A stretch of 27,395 nucleotides of DNA from Guillardia theta CCMP2712 (taxonomy: Eukaryota; Cryptophyceae; Pyrenomonadales; Geminigeraceae): positions 459,028 to 486,422 of the forward strand of contig NW_005434617.1 in the NCBI RefSeq assembly GCF_000315625.1. Direction: 5' to 3'. The notes under the pieces were generated by a model. That model had not been told where the DNA came from. It made no database searches and saw only the letters and a list, made by a program, of their open reading frames with translations. The position numbers and the translations under genes are program-made. This document shows, piece by piece, positions 1 through 9,780 of this stretch (positions within the stretch are counted from its first letter, which is position 1; each line of letters starts with the position of its first letter).

Positions 1-102
1 CCCCCCCCCCCCGCCATCGCTAACTTCCTCCAACTCCTCTTACTTCTGCAAGTCTCCCTCCTCCTCTCATACTCTCTCTCCCTCGTTTCTCCTCCTCACG
101 AT

Positions 103-195
103 CCCTGTCCTCTTCGTCTTCCTCTTCCTCTTCCTCTTCCTCTTCCTCTTCCTCTTCCTCTTCCTCTTCCTCTTCCTCTTCCTCTTCCTCTTCCC
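103..195. repeat. CTTCCT hexanucleotide microsatellite
   Basis: Tandem CTTCCT units run almost without interruption. They lie upstream of the first cyclophilin exon seen, in pyrimidine-rich DNA that behaves like an intron of that gene. The opposite strand reads as poly-Glu, which is a consequence of the repeat and not evidence for a protein. Confidence 0.9.
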
Positions 196-363
196 GTTCT
201 TCTGGCACTCATTTGCATGTTGTATTCACGTCTTTCTCCTTTTCTCTCCTTCCCTTGGTTCCTTACCTTCTCTCTCTCCTTCTCCCCTCCCTCCGTCCCT
301 TCCGTCCTTTCTTCCTTCCTTTCTCCTCTTTTTTCCCCCTCACTGCTCCATTCCCACCTTCAG

Positions 364-1542
364 GGTTGTCCCTTCCATCGCATTCAGACGGGTGAACAAT
401 GTTTTTGTTCGGGAGGAGGAGAAGGTTAAGGACGTTCTGCAGGATTCGTGTGCCAAGGAGGAGACGTGACGCGATTCGATGGTGAGGGGAGGAAGGGGAG
501 TAAGGAAGAGGAGAAGAAAGGAGGTGGAACGCATGTGAGCACGAGCTCGCAACCAAGGAAACTCGAAGGAGGGGAGGAGGGAGGGGCAGGGAAGGAGCGG
601 ATTGGTCTGGGAGGAAGGAGGAAAGAGGAAAGATTGTCTTGTAGGAGGAGGGTGAGAAGACGGCAGGTTCCGGAGGGGAATCAATCTACGGCAAGAAGTT
701 CAACGACGAGAAGGACGGGATGAAGCTCAAGCACGACAGGGCAGGTGGACAAGCTTGAGAGGAGGGGAAGAGGAGGAAGAGGAGAGGAGAGCAGAGGAGG
801 GGAGGGAAGAGGAGAGGAGAGGAGCAGGAGGAAGAGAGGTTCAGGAGTGATTGGAGGATGAAGGTGTTGTGGCGATGGCAAACAGCGGAAAGAATAGCAA
901 CTCATCGCAATTCTACATCACATTGGATAAGGCTCCTCAGGTCCTCCCCTCCCTCCCTCCATCCATCCATCCATCCATCCATCCATCCCTTCCTCTCTCC
1001 CTCCCTGTCTCCCCATCCCCAAATCCCCTGCTGTCTTTCACTTGCCCTATTCTGTCTTGTCGTTCTGCTTGACCCTCATCATTGACATGTCCGGCAGTGT
1101 GACGGGAAGTATGTCGTCTTCGGCAGAGTTCGGGTCACTTGCTCTCTCCCCATCCTTTTCTTCTGCTCCCATGCCCCTTGCCCCAGTCATCCTACTCTCC
1201 TCTCGGTCCTCCCCTTTCCTTTCTGTCCTGATACTCCTCCCCTCTTTCTCCTCCCCCCTCAGTTCCCCTCTGTCCTCTTCCCAACTCCTACCTTTCCTCT
1301 CTCCTCCCTTCTCTCTTCTCCCTCCTCCTTCTCTCTCTCCTCCCGTCTACCTTTCCCCCCGATCCTCCCCATCCTCATCATCGTAGCAGGATGATTGCCT
1401 GCATGTTCTTGAAGCCATCGCTGCATGCAGCAGCCCCGATGGCACGCCAAAGGTTATTCAGCAACCCTGCACGCGCCTCGTTTCCTCCTCCTCTCCTCCT
1501 CTCATTTTCGTCTCCCATGTTTTTCACCGTCGTATTGTCAGT

Positions 1543-1601
<59 letters not shown>

Positions 1602-1739
1602 TCGTTCTTGCTCGTATCAACTACTTCACATCCTATCTCCCTCCACTTTCCCCTCGCCTCGCCTCTCCCTTATCATCTCTCTCTCTCCTCATCCCTTGTG
1701 CAGGACCGGGTTGTCATCGCTGACTGCGGGCTGCTGTAA
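364..1739 (+). CDS. Cyclophilin-type peptidyl-prolyl cis-trans isomerase, 5'-partial, seven exons
   Basis: Cyclophilins catalyse cis-trans isomerisation of Xaa-Pro bonds and assist protein folding. Seven exons join in one frame: 364-391, 443-481, 667-744, 864-940, 1098-1133, 1390-1452 and 1704-1739 (TAA). In order they encode GCPFHRIQT, GFVCQGGDVTRFD, GSGGESIYGKKF...KLKHDRA, GVVAMANSGKNSNSSQFYIT, CDGKYVVFGRVR, DDCLHVLEAIA and DRVVIADCGLL, which is the cyclophilin core from the catalytic Arg region to the usual C-terminus. By family alignment the Arg of FHR, the Phe of GF and the Gln of CQGG (CypA R55, F60, Q63) are present. The CypA W121 position is Gln, H126 is Tyr and F113 is Tyr, so cyclosporin binding may be weak. 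The N-terminal beta strands and start codon are not visible; they probably lie upstream of the window. The junction at 744/864 could instead use a slightly different acceptor. Introns hold TCCA and GCTCCT repeats. Confidence 0.88.
957..988. repeat. TCCA tetranucleotide repeat
   Basis: About eight tandem TCCA units within the cyclophilin intron 941-1097. Confidence 0.9.
1543..1600. repeat. GCTCCT hexanucleotide repeat in cyclophilin intron
   Basis: About nine tandem units within intron 1453-1703. The complementary unit (AGGAGC/GCAGGA) recurs as coding sequence at 15153-15212 and 25039-25097 and in degenerate form at 16365-16470. Confidence 0.9.
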
Positions 1740-1952
1740 GAGAAGGAGAGAGAGAGGAAGAGAAGATAGTTAAGAGGAGAGGAGAGTTCAGAGGAGAGGA
1801 GAGTCAGGAGGGGAGAAGTTTCTGAGCATCATGGTTTATTCATCTCAACACAATTCGATGCAACAACAAACTTGCGCATCAAGACAGTGAAAAATTCTCC
1901 CCGCACATAACGCAGGGGGCAGACAAACTCCAACATCAACATATCTGTGAAT

Positions 1953-2966
1953 TTACATGGCAAACCTTTGGAGGACCGTCGCTTCTGCTCCCTCCTCCTC
2001 CTCCTCCTCCTCCTCCCTCCTCACCCTCCTCCTCCTCCCTCACCCTCCTCCTCCTCCCTCCTCACGACTCCCTCCCACTCTCCCCCTATCCTTCGTACCG
2101 CTGAGCTCCTCCACCTTGGGTGCTCGCATCGACATCTCGTACAGGAAGAACTTGAGCTCGAGATACTTGCGACTCCCCGTCCCCACCTCCTGGATCGAGT
2201 AGCGGCCCTGCAGCCAGGCGGGAGGCAGCTCAAGGGGCTCGAGGGGAGGAGGACGAGGGTTGCCGTCGGGGTCGATGTACCAGAATACCCGATCATGCTG
2301 GAGGCAGTTGTTGTCCGCGCAGTTGACCACCCCCCGCAGGTGCTTGCAAGGGGAGAAGTACCCCACCTCCAGCTGTAGCTGCCGGTACCAGGAGTACATC
2401 CTCGCTACCCGCGGGATCGGAACCTCGATGCATCCCGTGCTCGCCCTCTTCGCTGCCTTCCTGAGCTCGAGCCGGTAGATCGCTCCTGTCCCACACGAGC
2501 TCACGATGGGATCGGGAGCGATGAGGAAGGGAAACATCCCCTCCTCCTCGTTCCTGCAGCACCAGGAAGGATCCTTGCAGAGGATCCCCAGAAAGGGATT
2601 TGCATCCTTGGAAGGCTCGACGACGGCATGCTCCGGCAGCTGTCGCTTCAGCCATGGGACAAGGAGCGGCTGTGCAAACTTGTGGAAAAAGGAATTGACC
2701 TGGCAGAGGAGGTCGAACCGAACGTCTTCGTCACTGTAGGACACGAAGACGTACTGCAGAAATATTTCCATAGCAGCTTCCTTGGTTGATCTTGACTTGT
2801 CCTTTCCTTGAATGCAACGCGAAGCCATGGAGACTTCTTGTCCTGCCCCTTGCGAGACTTTGTTTGTTTTCCCTCCGCCGCGAACAGCACAGCTCGCAAA
2901 CTTGCAGGAATCCATGCGTGAGCTAGAGGACCTGCAGCACTGAGACATCACTGACGTGCTATCCAT
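1953..2966 (-). CDS. Unrecognised cysteine-containing protein, two exons
   Basis: A non-repetitive frame starts at the ATG 2966-2964 and stays open for 300 codons. A consensus donor GTGAGG follows at 2065, exactly where the frame would run into GGA repeat. Splicing 1985-2065 (81 nt) to the exon 1953-1984 gives the tail QATVLQRFAM and a TAA at 1955-1953, for about 310 aa. Visible features are paired cysteines (ILCKDPSWCCRNEEEG, then SSCGTG about 20 residues on), aromatic-rich segments such as MYSWYRQLQ and VFWYIDPDG, and no transmembrane segment or signal peptide. The Ser/Lys/Gly-rich first 65 residues could be an extension, with MEIFLQYVFVSYSDEDV an alternative internal start. I do not recognise the family. 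Without the intron the protein would end in a Gly run at 2040. Confidence 0.6.
1990..2062. repeat. CCT/CTC trinucleotide-rich tract
   Basis: A simple CTC/CCT tract that forms most of the proposed intron 1985-2065 of the minus-strand gene. Confidence 0.85.
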
Positions 2967-3999
2967 CCCCGCGGTTCACTTGCAACAACCTGCACCACCT
3001 GATCCTCCCGTGCTCCCACAAACTCGCGCAACGATCGTCGGAAGGCCTCTATGGAACAGACTCGACTGAGAACACGATAGGAGAGCTCACCAAGATAGAG
3101 TGATGTCAAGTCAGCACAGACATGTGAAAGAATCTCCTTCCTTCCCTCCTTTTTCTTCTCTCGTCCTTCGCTCTTGTTCCTCCACTGTCGCCATTGCGCC
3201 GCCCCCTGTCACGTTACGTTTCCCTTAGAGAGAGGAGGTCCTAGGAAGGAGCTAGGAAGGTGCTATCTGGTCTTAAAAATGCTCAGTATTCCCCTAGGTT
3301 TCCTAAGACCCCTATGGCATCTTCTAAGTGATTCTGAGTAGGACCCTAGGACCTCAAACTGTACCTTAGCCTCCCTCTCAGTACCCCTCTTCTTACCTCC
3401 TTCTACCCACCCATTTCGATCACCACCACCCCTCTTCACGAAGAGAAGTAGAAGGACCCTACCCCTGTGCGTCCTTCCCAACCACCGATGTCGACAGATT
3501 GTGATCCGCCCGCTGAGACCACCCGGTCAAGGAGTACCCCTACCCACCATCATCATGGATTCACGCGTGATTTGAATGGAATTTCGAGGGTCCTCGACAC
3601 CAAAGGATGACCCCCTGTACACCCCCACCCCCAATGGTATGCGACTACCCCTGTAAGATGAGCCCCCCCGGTTCGCTGCACTGCTGCCACCTGAGTCTCA
3701 TAGTTCCAGCTCCAACAATCATAACTGCCGATACCCCACCACCTCGTAAATGGCGAGTCAGTGATTTTAACACGTCTCAGGTGATCCGACTTGCAAACGC
3801 ATCCCGGAGTCCGGTCCAGGATCTTTCGTCAGCTCAAGGCCGGGCCTCCCTCAGTGTCCTACGCTGCCATCATCGCGGGTGCATTCCGGTATCATGCGGC
3901 GTCTCATTCCTTCGGCGGCGGCCACAGCGCGTAGTAATTGAAGGTATCAAATAAGTTTGGGAGACAGCAGTCGGCAAGATTGGGTTTGGTTCTCGCTGT
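2967..3999. other. Region without a recognised gene
   Basis: All frames are short and none continues through plausible splice sites. Segment 3220-3480 is rich in CCTAGG/CCTAAG-like words, and 3530-3740 is rich in ACCCC runs resembling the style of 8400-8900. Segment 2967-3130 probably holds the promoter and 5' leader of the minus-strand gene ending at 2966. I see no RNA gene. Confidence 0.5.
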
Positions 4000-4440
4000 C
4001 TTTTAAAGAGTCCGAGTCTTCTGCGGCCGTTTGGCCTGCCACAGTGTGCGATAGTGTCAGGCCCCGGCGAGGGTCAAGCCCGGGCGGCCTCCTGACTCTC
4101 CTCAGTGTACTCAGTCACTGCGGCTGAGTGACGCGTGACTCCGAGTCGGCATCCGAGGCCGGGCCGCCCGGTACTTCATACGGGCGGCCGCGTGGCATCA
4201 TATGATTGTGACCGTCACGGCGTACAAGTCTGACTTGAACAAACTTGCTTGTACTCCGTCACGGGGCACTGTGGCAGGCGCTGAAGCCTGGCGGCCAGCG
4301 CCCGGGCTCCGACGGCCGGGCGGCGCGCCGGGTCCCGGACTCGGACTGAGTCGGGGAGTCCGACTTGGAGTCCGAGCCGACGGCGAGCCTCGGAGTGTTT
4401 CACCGGCCCCCGGCTCCGGGGGGGCCCTTTACTGTTACTC
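4000..4440. other. GC-rich island with multiple inverted repeats
   Basis: Composition is much richer in GC than the flanks and the segment is full of short inverted repeats. A perfect 9-bp stem (4162-4170 with 4181-4189, 10-nt loop) is followed by an imperfect stem of about 20 bp (4208-4228 with 4248-4269). The words GAGTCCGAGTC, GACTCCGAGTC and GGACTCGGACT recur on both strands at about 4008, 4138 and 4335-4377. A frame of 114 codons on the plus strand and one of 87 on the minus strand cross it, but both look like by-products of GC-rich DNA. It could be a foldback or MITE-like element or a structured transcript; no tRNA cloverleaf or rRNA core could be drawn. Confidence 0.45.
4208..4269. repeat. 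Inverted repeat (imperfect hairpin)
   Basis: The left arm is about 4208-4228 and the right arm about 4248-4269. Some 17 of 21 positions pair, with a loop of about 19 nt. It is the longest stem in the GC-rich island. Confidence 0.65.
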
Positions 4441-5046
4441 AAAGTTAAGCCTAAATCAGTACGAGGGCAATCAATCAAGTCACTTCAAAAGATGTGGGTA
4501 CCCCCACCTCTTTTTTCACCCACCATACTACCCCCTCAGCATATAGCTCCAAGGTCCGACTGGGGTGAAGGCGGAGGGTCGACAGGGTGGTGGTAGAGGG
4601 CAGGGGTGGTCGATGAGCGTTACTGCCATAGCGATGACAGCAGGGGCAGACATGGTTGTAAGGAGGAAGGGAGTATGAAGTGCAGGAGAAGGGAGAGCGG
4701 GAGCAGGAGAAACATCGAGATGGGGTTGCAAGCGAATGGCAGAGCATGAGATGATCCGATGATGAAGGATGCGTGTCGAGATAGAGGAGGTGATGTAATA
4801 TGCTCCGGTTGTTTCAAGGAATCCATAAAGAAGTGCTTCAATGGGTTAGGGACAAGAGGAAGGGAACGAGCACAGCTATCTTCTTTCTGACATTCTCCTG
4901 CAGTCATTATGTAAAGTGCAGACAGTCCATCAGGAACGTACATCCGAATTTAGTGCTCGACGAAGGTCAGGTCGGAACGTTTATCTGAGTTATGAATTTG
5001 TGGAGCATTCTATCTGGTCAGCAACCGATGTAAGACTTCATGCAGC
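4441..5046. other. Spacer upstream of the zinc-ribbon ORF
   Basis: No convincing coding frame. A 62-codon plus-strand frame at 4800-4988 lacks family features and a plausible junction to the downstream ORF. The stretch may contain the promoter and 5' leader of the gene starting at 5047. Confidence 0.4.
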
Positions 5047-5676
5047 ATGTTAGGGTTGCGATCGATGCAGTCTATGGCATACCATCCGGACAGTAGAGCT
5101 CAAGTCTCGTTGTCTAGTCTAACCAAGATGTCCATGTTTCAAGGGAGATCAAGCTCTCCTGTGAAGGGATCCATATCGACCAATTTTTGTGAGAAGTGCA
5201 AGACCAAGACGATGGGCAAGCTTCAATTCCCATGCGGACGGGTGGTGATTCTTTGCGAGAAATGCGCATTGAGCTTCTTTGATGTTTTGGTTTTGAAATC
5301 GTCTGCAAAGAAGGTGGTTTGGGACACGTCGGGTGGCTCGCAAAGGAGCTCGATGAAAGTGACGGAGGAGGGGGGTGCCGCAGCTGCAGGTCAAGCGAGC
5401 TTCAATTGGCTGCGACAGAAACAGCAGGAGGGAGAGATTAAGCTGCCGGACAACCTGAAAAGCTCGTACCAGAAGAACCTCTCCTCCACCATCTATCCCT
5501 CCAAGGGGAGAAGGCAAGCGACTCTCGTCTGCAGCATCGGTGTGACCATAGCGACTTGCTGCAGTCAACTCGCAGGCATCGGCAGACGAGACGGGCCCCA
5601 AGGCTCGAGAGATACTCTCATTCCAGCTCACCTGGCTCGAGGTTTGCCCGGGACTAGATTGATTCCCACCATCTGA
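5047..5676 (+). CDS. Small zinc-ribbon-like protein, unrecognised
   Basis: An uninterrupted ATG-to-TGA frame of 209 aa. Cysteines at 48, 51, 63, 70 and 73 (FCEKC, FPCG, LCEKC) make a CxxC-x11-C-x6-CxxC pattern that suits a small zinc ribbon or RING-like knuckle. It is flanked by a Ser-rich N-terminus (SSLTKM...QGRSSSPVKG) and a polar Gln/Lys-rich segment (WLRQKQQEGEIKLPDN). After about residue 150 the sequence is less protein-like, and the true C-terminus could lie in another frame after an intron. The upstream context does not show whether there are earlier exons. The family is not recognised; zinc binding is inferred from cysteine spacing only. Confidence 0.55.
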   Translation: MLGLRSMQSMAYHPDSRAQVSLSSLTKMSMFQGRSSSPVKGSISTNFCEKCKTKTMGKLQFPCGRVVILCEKCALSFFDVLVLKSSAKKVVWDTSGGSQRSSMKVTEEGGAAAAGQASFNWLRQKQQEGEIKLPDNLKSSYQKNLSSTIYPSKGRRQATLVCSIGVTIATCCSQLAGIGRRDGPQGSRDTLIPAHLARGLPGTRLIPTI

Positions 5677-5754
5677 CAGAAGAGATTATAGAGAATTCTT
5701 CGATCTTGAAATCTATCTCAGATGTAAAGCATTCATTCTCTCGCTGTCGATATG

Positions 5755-6009
5755 TCATTCGGCTGAAGTTTGAAACATTCCAGTTCGAAAGAAGACAATC
5801 AAGATACGGGTTGAAACTTTCACTTTCAACCGATCAAACTCATTCCAAGGTGTGAGTTGATGAATATTGGTGGACATATGGGTTTGACTGCTCGCTTGTT
5901 CAGGAACCCTTGGTGCAGTCGTCTTATCTGCTAAGACTTCACTGAGTGACATGCAGCAAACGGGAAGAAGTGCGGACAGAGACAGAAAACCCGGTGCTAC
6001 AGGCAGCAT
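5755..6009 (-). CDS. Possible small secreted protein (84 aa)
   Basis: ATG-initiated frame of 84 codons. The first 27 residues (start MLPVAPGFLSLSALLPVCCM) are hydrophobic and end in an acceptable signal-peptidase site (VLA before DK). The rest is polar and ends RTGMFQTSAE. It lies between a plus-strand gene and a minus-strand gene, has no recognised family, and is short enough to occur by chance. It could also be the first exon of something longer. Confidence 0.25.
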   Translation of the reverse strand: MLPVAPGFLSLSALLPVCCMSLSEVLADKTTAPRVPEQASSQTHMSTNIHQLTPWNEFDRLKVKVSTRILIVFFRTGMFQTSAE

Positions 6010-6538
6010 GGTAATGCGAGCGAGCTGAGACGAGAGTCTGCGATGTCAAGGGATGGCAGGGGATGAAATCCAAGGAGGCGAGACGATCATCGGCAATCAC
6101 TACAAGCAGCAAGGGGTTGGAAAAAGAAGTTCACATGGGAACACCGATCATCGTCCCTCCGACATACTCCTCGTACACTCTTGCAAGCTTGCTCGCCCCT
6201 TGCTGACTTGACTTGTAGGCTAAGCACTTCCAACGCCTTCCCCTCCATCTTTAAAGGTACCTCTCTCTCTCTGATCCCATGACTCATTCTCTTGCCCTGT
6301 AAGGCACAAGCTCTCCTCTGAAGAACCTCAGGGTCTGATTGAAGCCTCTCACCTCCACTCCCTCGTCTCCTCTCTTCTTTGTTCTTACCTTCACTTTCTT
6401 ATTCTTCCCCATTTTTTCTTGTGCTTCACACATTCCTCTCTCATTGGGAAGGGAATTTTGCGCTGTTGTTTATGAATCATTCTTTCATGTTGAAGTGTTC
6501 CTCTAGCCTTCCACTTGAGTCTGCACATCAAAGGAGAG

Positions 6539-8375
6539 TCAGATCGTGCCGTAATGATTCGAAACATCTAACACCTTAGAAGACCGAAACTCGTTGTCAA
6601 AGAAATCTTTGCGTAGCCTCTCACGACCTGGATCTTCGGGAGCAGCGGCCTGTTTCTGAGTCCTCGGCTGATTTTCTTTCTTCTGCTTGTCGTCAAGGGA
6701 GAAGAATTGCAGCAGCGACCCAGCAAATTTCATGACAGACTTGGTGATCTCATGCTCTGCCTGCGGGTCGTCGGGGCTGGGAGATTCTTTCCGCAACATC
6801 CTCTCCAGGGAGGAGTTGGACTCCTCATGCATCTCCTGCAGCCTCCTTGCGATCTCTTGCTCTGCCCGATGCAAGTCACTGAGACTGGAGATCAGCCAAG
6901 CTGCACTCTGATACTTCTCTCTGCGTTATACTGCTCAGCATCGGCAAAGCACTCTTCCCTCACTCCCACAGCGGTTCTATCTGTTGGCAGACGGTGAGTT
7001 TTGACATCATGATTACTTTGTGCTCGACCATTGTTGTATTTGAGGCACAAGAGCAAACTATGTACAGAAGCTTCATGCTCTTTCAGGTCCTGTTCACATC
7101 TCAGGGAACGAAATGCGAGAGTGGAGTTAGTGTCAAGAATACTTGTGATGTTACAATGGGGGATGAGCCACACGCCGCAAATGCTCTTTGCTCTTTCAAC
7201 CTCTTCAACTCCATTGCCACTCGCTGATGCTTGTTGCGAACCTTGTTGCGTAGTCACATGAGTATGCTACCCTCATAGCAGTACACAAGGAAGAGAGTAC
7301 CTCAATGCAGTATTCCTCAAGGTTTTCAACTTCCCCTAGCTCGTTGTCAGGGAGCTCTACAGGTTTTTGCTGCTCAGGCTTGTGCATGTTGATGCTTTGA
7401 CAAGGTTCTGTATCGACGAGGCACATCATACCTACCCAGCGTCTGACTGTTTGGTTAGCAAACGCGATGGCAAAGAGCTTGTCAAGTTCCCACTCCTGCA
7501 TATCCCAGCGGGTCAACATCAGAAGAGCGGCTGAGGGGGCTCACCTCAAGGAACTCCTGGTAGTCGCGCAAGTCTAGCTCTGATGGCACCAACATGTCCG
7601 ACTTCTCCACCTCTACTTGCAACACGCGACACAACTGAAGCAGCACCGTCACTGGAATCCGAATGCACACAATCATACCTTCAACAGCCTTTCTGACGTC
7701 GTCGTAATGATTGAAGAGAGCAGGGAATGGATCGGTGTCTGTTTGTGTTGATGTTGATACCAGGAGAAGAGATCCTCCAGTCTTTCATTACACGGTCTGT
7801 TTCCTACATCATCTCACGTCATTTCATCCTTCCTTCAGGTGGAATTTGCTGACCCCAAAAGAATTTTGACAGCTGATTGTCACAATCAGAAACGAGTCCG
7901 TCGCCGTCCTGATCCATCAACTTGGATGTGTGAGGAGACATGCATTTCATCTCAGTGTAGAGCTTACCGCGTTCAACACACGCATGTCCCCTTCTTCTGC
8001 TGTGATGAGCTTTGAGTGCTGTGGCGAGAGCAGATCCACTGGCCGATCAGGGTCCAGCTCATGCCTGCGCGCTGCATGGGCAATGAGCTTGTTGAGGGCG
8101 AGGAGCTGAGACGGCGAAACGAGAGTCCTCGCCATGTTCAGAGTGATAGGCGAAGACGAGGCCGACTGAGGATAACTGTCGGGGAAGGGACGCCAAGCAA
8201 CTCTCGCAGGAGCGGTTGGCGGGGAAAGAGAGAGCAAGGCGTGGACAGGGGAGTGACGGATGGGAGGAGACGGAGGAGGAGAGGAGAGATCAGGACGGGG
8301 AGAGGCCTGGTCCCAGTAAGTTGGAACCGAAGCTGCCAGCGCCGGAGGAGGAGGGGAGGGAGAGCGAGACGACAT
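6539..8375 (-). CDS. EF-hand and coiled-coil protein, multi-exon, unrecognised family
   Basis: Exons in transcript order: 8375-7968 (ATG at 8375), 7920-7854, 7738-7545, 7495-7301, about 7241-7155, 7089-6964 and 6916-6539 (TGA), for about 484 aa. The first exon is Pro/Ser-rich, then turns helical (LLALNKLIAHAARR). The second encodes one canonical EF-hand loop, DQDGDGLVSDCD at residues 139-150, with calcium ligands at positions 1, 3, 5, 9 and 12. Exon 3 has the helical stretch ALFNHYDDVRKAVEG and LDLRDYQEFLE. Later exons are charged coiled coil (RVAMELKRLKEQRAFAA, DLKEHEASVHSLLLCLK, EQEIARRLQEMHEESNSS), ending DVSNHYGTI. A lone EF-hand suggests calcium-modulated scaffolding, but no family is recognised. 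Weak points are the GTCAGC donor at 7853 and the junction 6964/6916, where several acceptors exist. A 57-nt in-frame segment with a GTAGGT start (7379-7435) may be a retained intron. Confidence 0.7.
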
Positions 8376-9780
8376 GGAAGCCGGTGTTCGCTTCAGGACA
8401 CAAGGCGTGTTGTGTTGTGTGGGTGGGTGAAGATGGGATTCTGGTACCAGGGGGTACCTTGTGATTGTGATGAAGTTGGGGTACTCAGGATAGAGGATGG
8501 GGTCATGAACATTCAGAGGGTCTCAGTAGCAGGGTGGTAAGTACAGTTATGAAGGAATTTTTAGGGTTGTGAGGTCAGGAGGTGGGGGTGTAATTCTCAT
8601 GGGGTGGGGTTCATTTCCTAGATGGGGTCCACATGAGGGGTTTGCGATCATACCCGGCTGCACTACCCCCTCATCCCCATGTGTTACTACCGTTCCGAGA
8701 CAGATACCCTATGGACCCGACCCTCCAGCTCTACCTTTACGCTAGTCCACCCCTCCCTCCGACCCACGTCGGTAATCAAAGTACCCCACCCCTTGCCTGC
8801 AGTGCAGTACGAAACTTGCAGTGCTGAACTTTGTCCCACCCCTTGGCCTTGTAAACTCCGACAGCCCCCACCCCTCCATGAGATGCCTCTGGGCAGACAA
8901 TGCACCACCACCCTGCACACAAGAATCCTGCATTTTAGACTTGAAATATATGGAACTATTTTCGTGCGAAATTTCAAATAATGCCTTGAGTTTTTGAATA
9001 AGATATTTCATTTGAAATTTTCACCCACCCCAGCAAGTCAACGAAACAGAATCCCCGCGCAGATCTACCACCCCCACCTACCCAATATGACCACCCACAT
9101 CGGAAGATCTCTCTAAAAGGAGGTGGGGAGAGGATCGGGAGAATCGGAGAAGCAGCAAGGAGGGTGAAAATGGTAGTAGAACGAGGAGGAGGAGGAGGAG
9201 GAGGAGGAGGACGAGAAGAAGAGGAGTCAAGGGCAAGGTAGTCGAGGACGATGGTAACAAGGTAGAGGGTGCAAGGCATATCGGCAAGGCAAGCTAGAAG
9301 GGATGGAAGGACGAGACAAAGCATGGGCTGGAGCAGCAACGGCGCCATAGTGCGAGTAGATGAAAGCGGGCAGAAAGATCAAGGAGAAAAGCCTCTGGCT
9401 GTGTAGATATAAGATATAATTGTCAGCAGGAGTCAAGGTGATGAAAGTATTAATGTTTGAAACAAGATGGAGAATAAGTGTTTCTGATTGCGAAGGAAAC
9501 TGTGATGATTGTTTCTACAAAGTTATGTTGAAGGACAAAGGTTGGACGAGAGCTAGGGATCATGCATGCAGGAAGGCAGATGAATACACACACAAACGAA
9601 GAGGAAATTCAAGTGTGGATTGGACTCATATGAAATCTGCTCAAGAAAAAAATTGCAACAAAGTTCTAGCCCATAGATTGAAGAACCGTGTATTTTTAAA
9701 AAGTTGCACTGAAGTATGTTACAACGCAAGATTTGATTCGAAATGGCAACCAGAGATTGATTTCGGCATGTGACATTTTG
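8376..9780. other. Intergenic region with ACCCC-rich, GGA-repeat and AT-rich parts
   Basis: 8376-8900 is rich in ACCCC/GGGGT words, echoing 3530-3740, with no convincing coding. 8930-9020 is AT-rich and contains an inverted repeat (8968-8979 with 9010-9020, 11 bp). 9184-9212 is a GGA repeat. A minus-strand frame 9348-8974 begins MAPLLLQPMLCLVLPSLLAC and then runs into poly-Pro encoded by the GGA repeat. It could be a signal-peptide exon, but I do not count it as a gene. A 117-codon plus-strand frame (9420-9773) starts at a non-ATG-like context and has no family signal. The promoter of the PDZ gene at 9781 must lie here. Confidence 0.45.

Noticed and set aside
20-208. 62-codon poly-Glu frame on the minus strand
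   Set aside because: It is simply the complement of a CTTCCT microsatellite with no non-repetitive core.
1378-1739. Gly-Ala or poly-Leu/Ala-Pro frames around 1378-1739
   Set aside because: They come from the GCTCCT repeat inside a cyclophilin intron; real coding is the small exons on either side.
4040-4120. tRNA-like B box (GGTCAAGCC) in the GC-rich island
   Set aside because: No cloverleaf with anticodon and acceptor stems could be drawn and no matching A box at proper distance.
8974-9348. 124-codon minus-strand frame with hydrophobic start
   Set aside because: Its start resembles a signal peptide, but most of the remainder is poly-Pro from a GGA repeat and there is no family or splice support; kept only as a remark.
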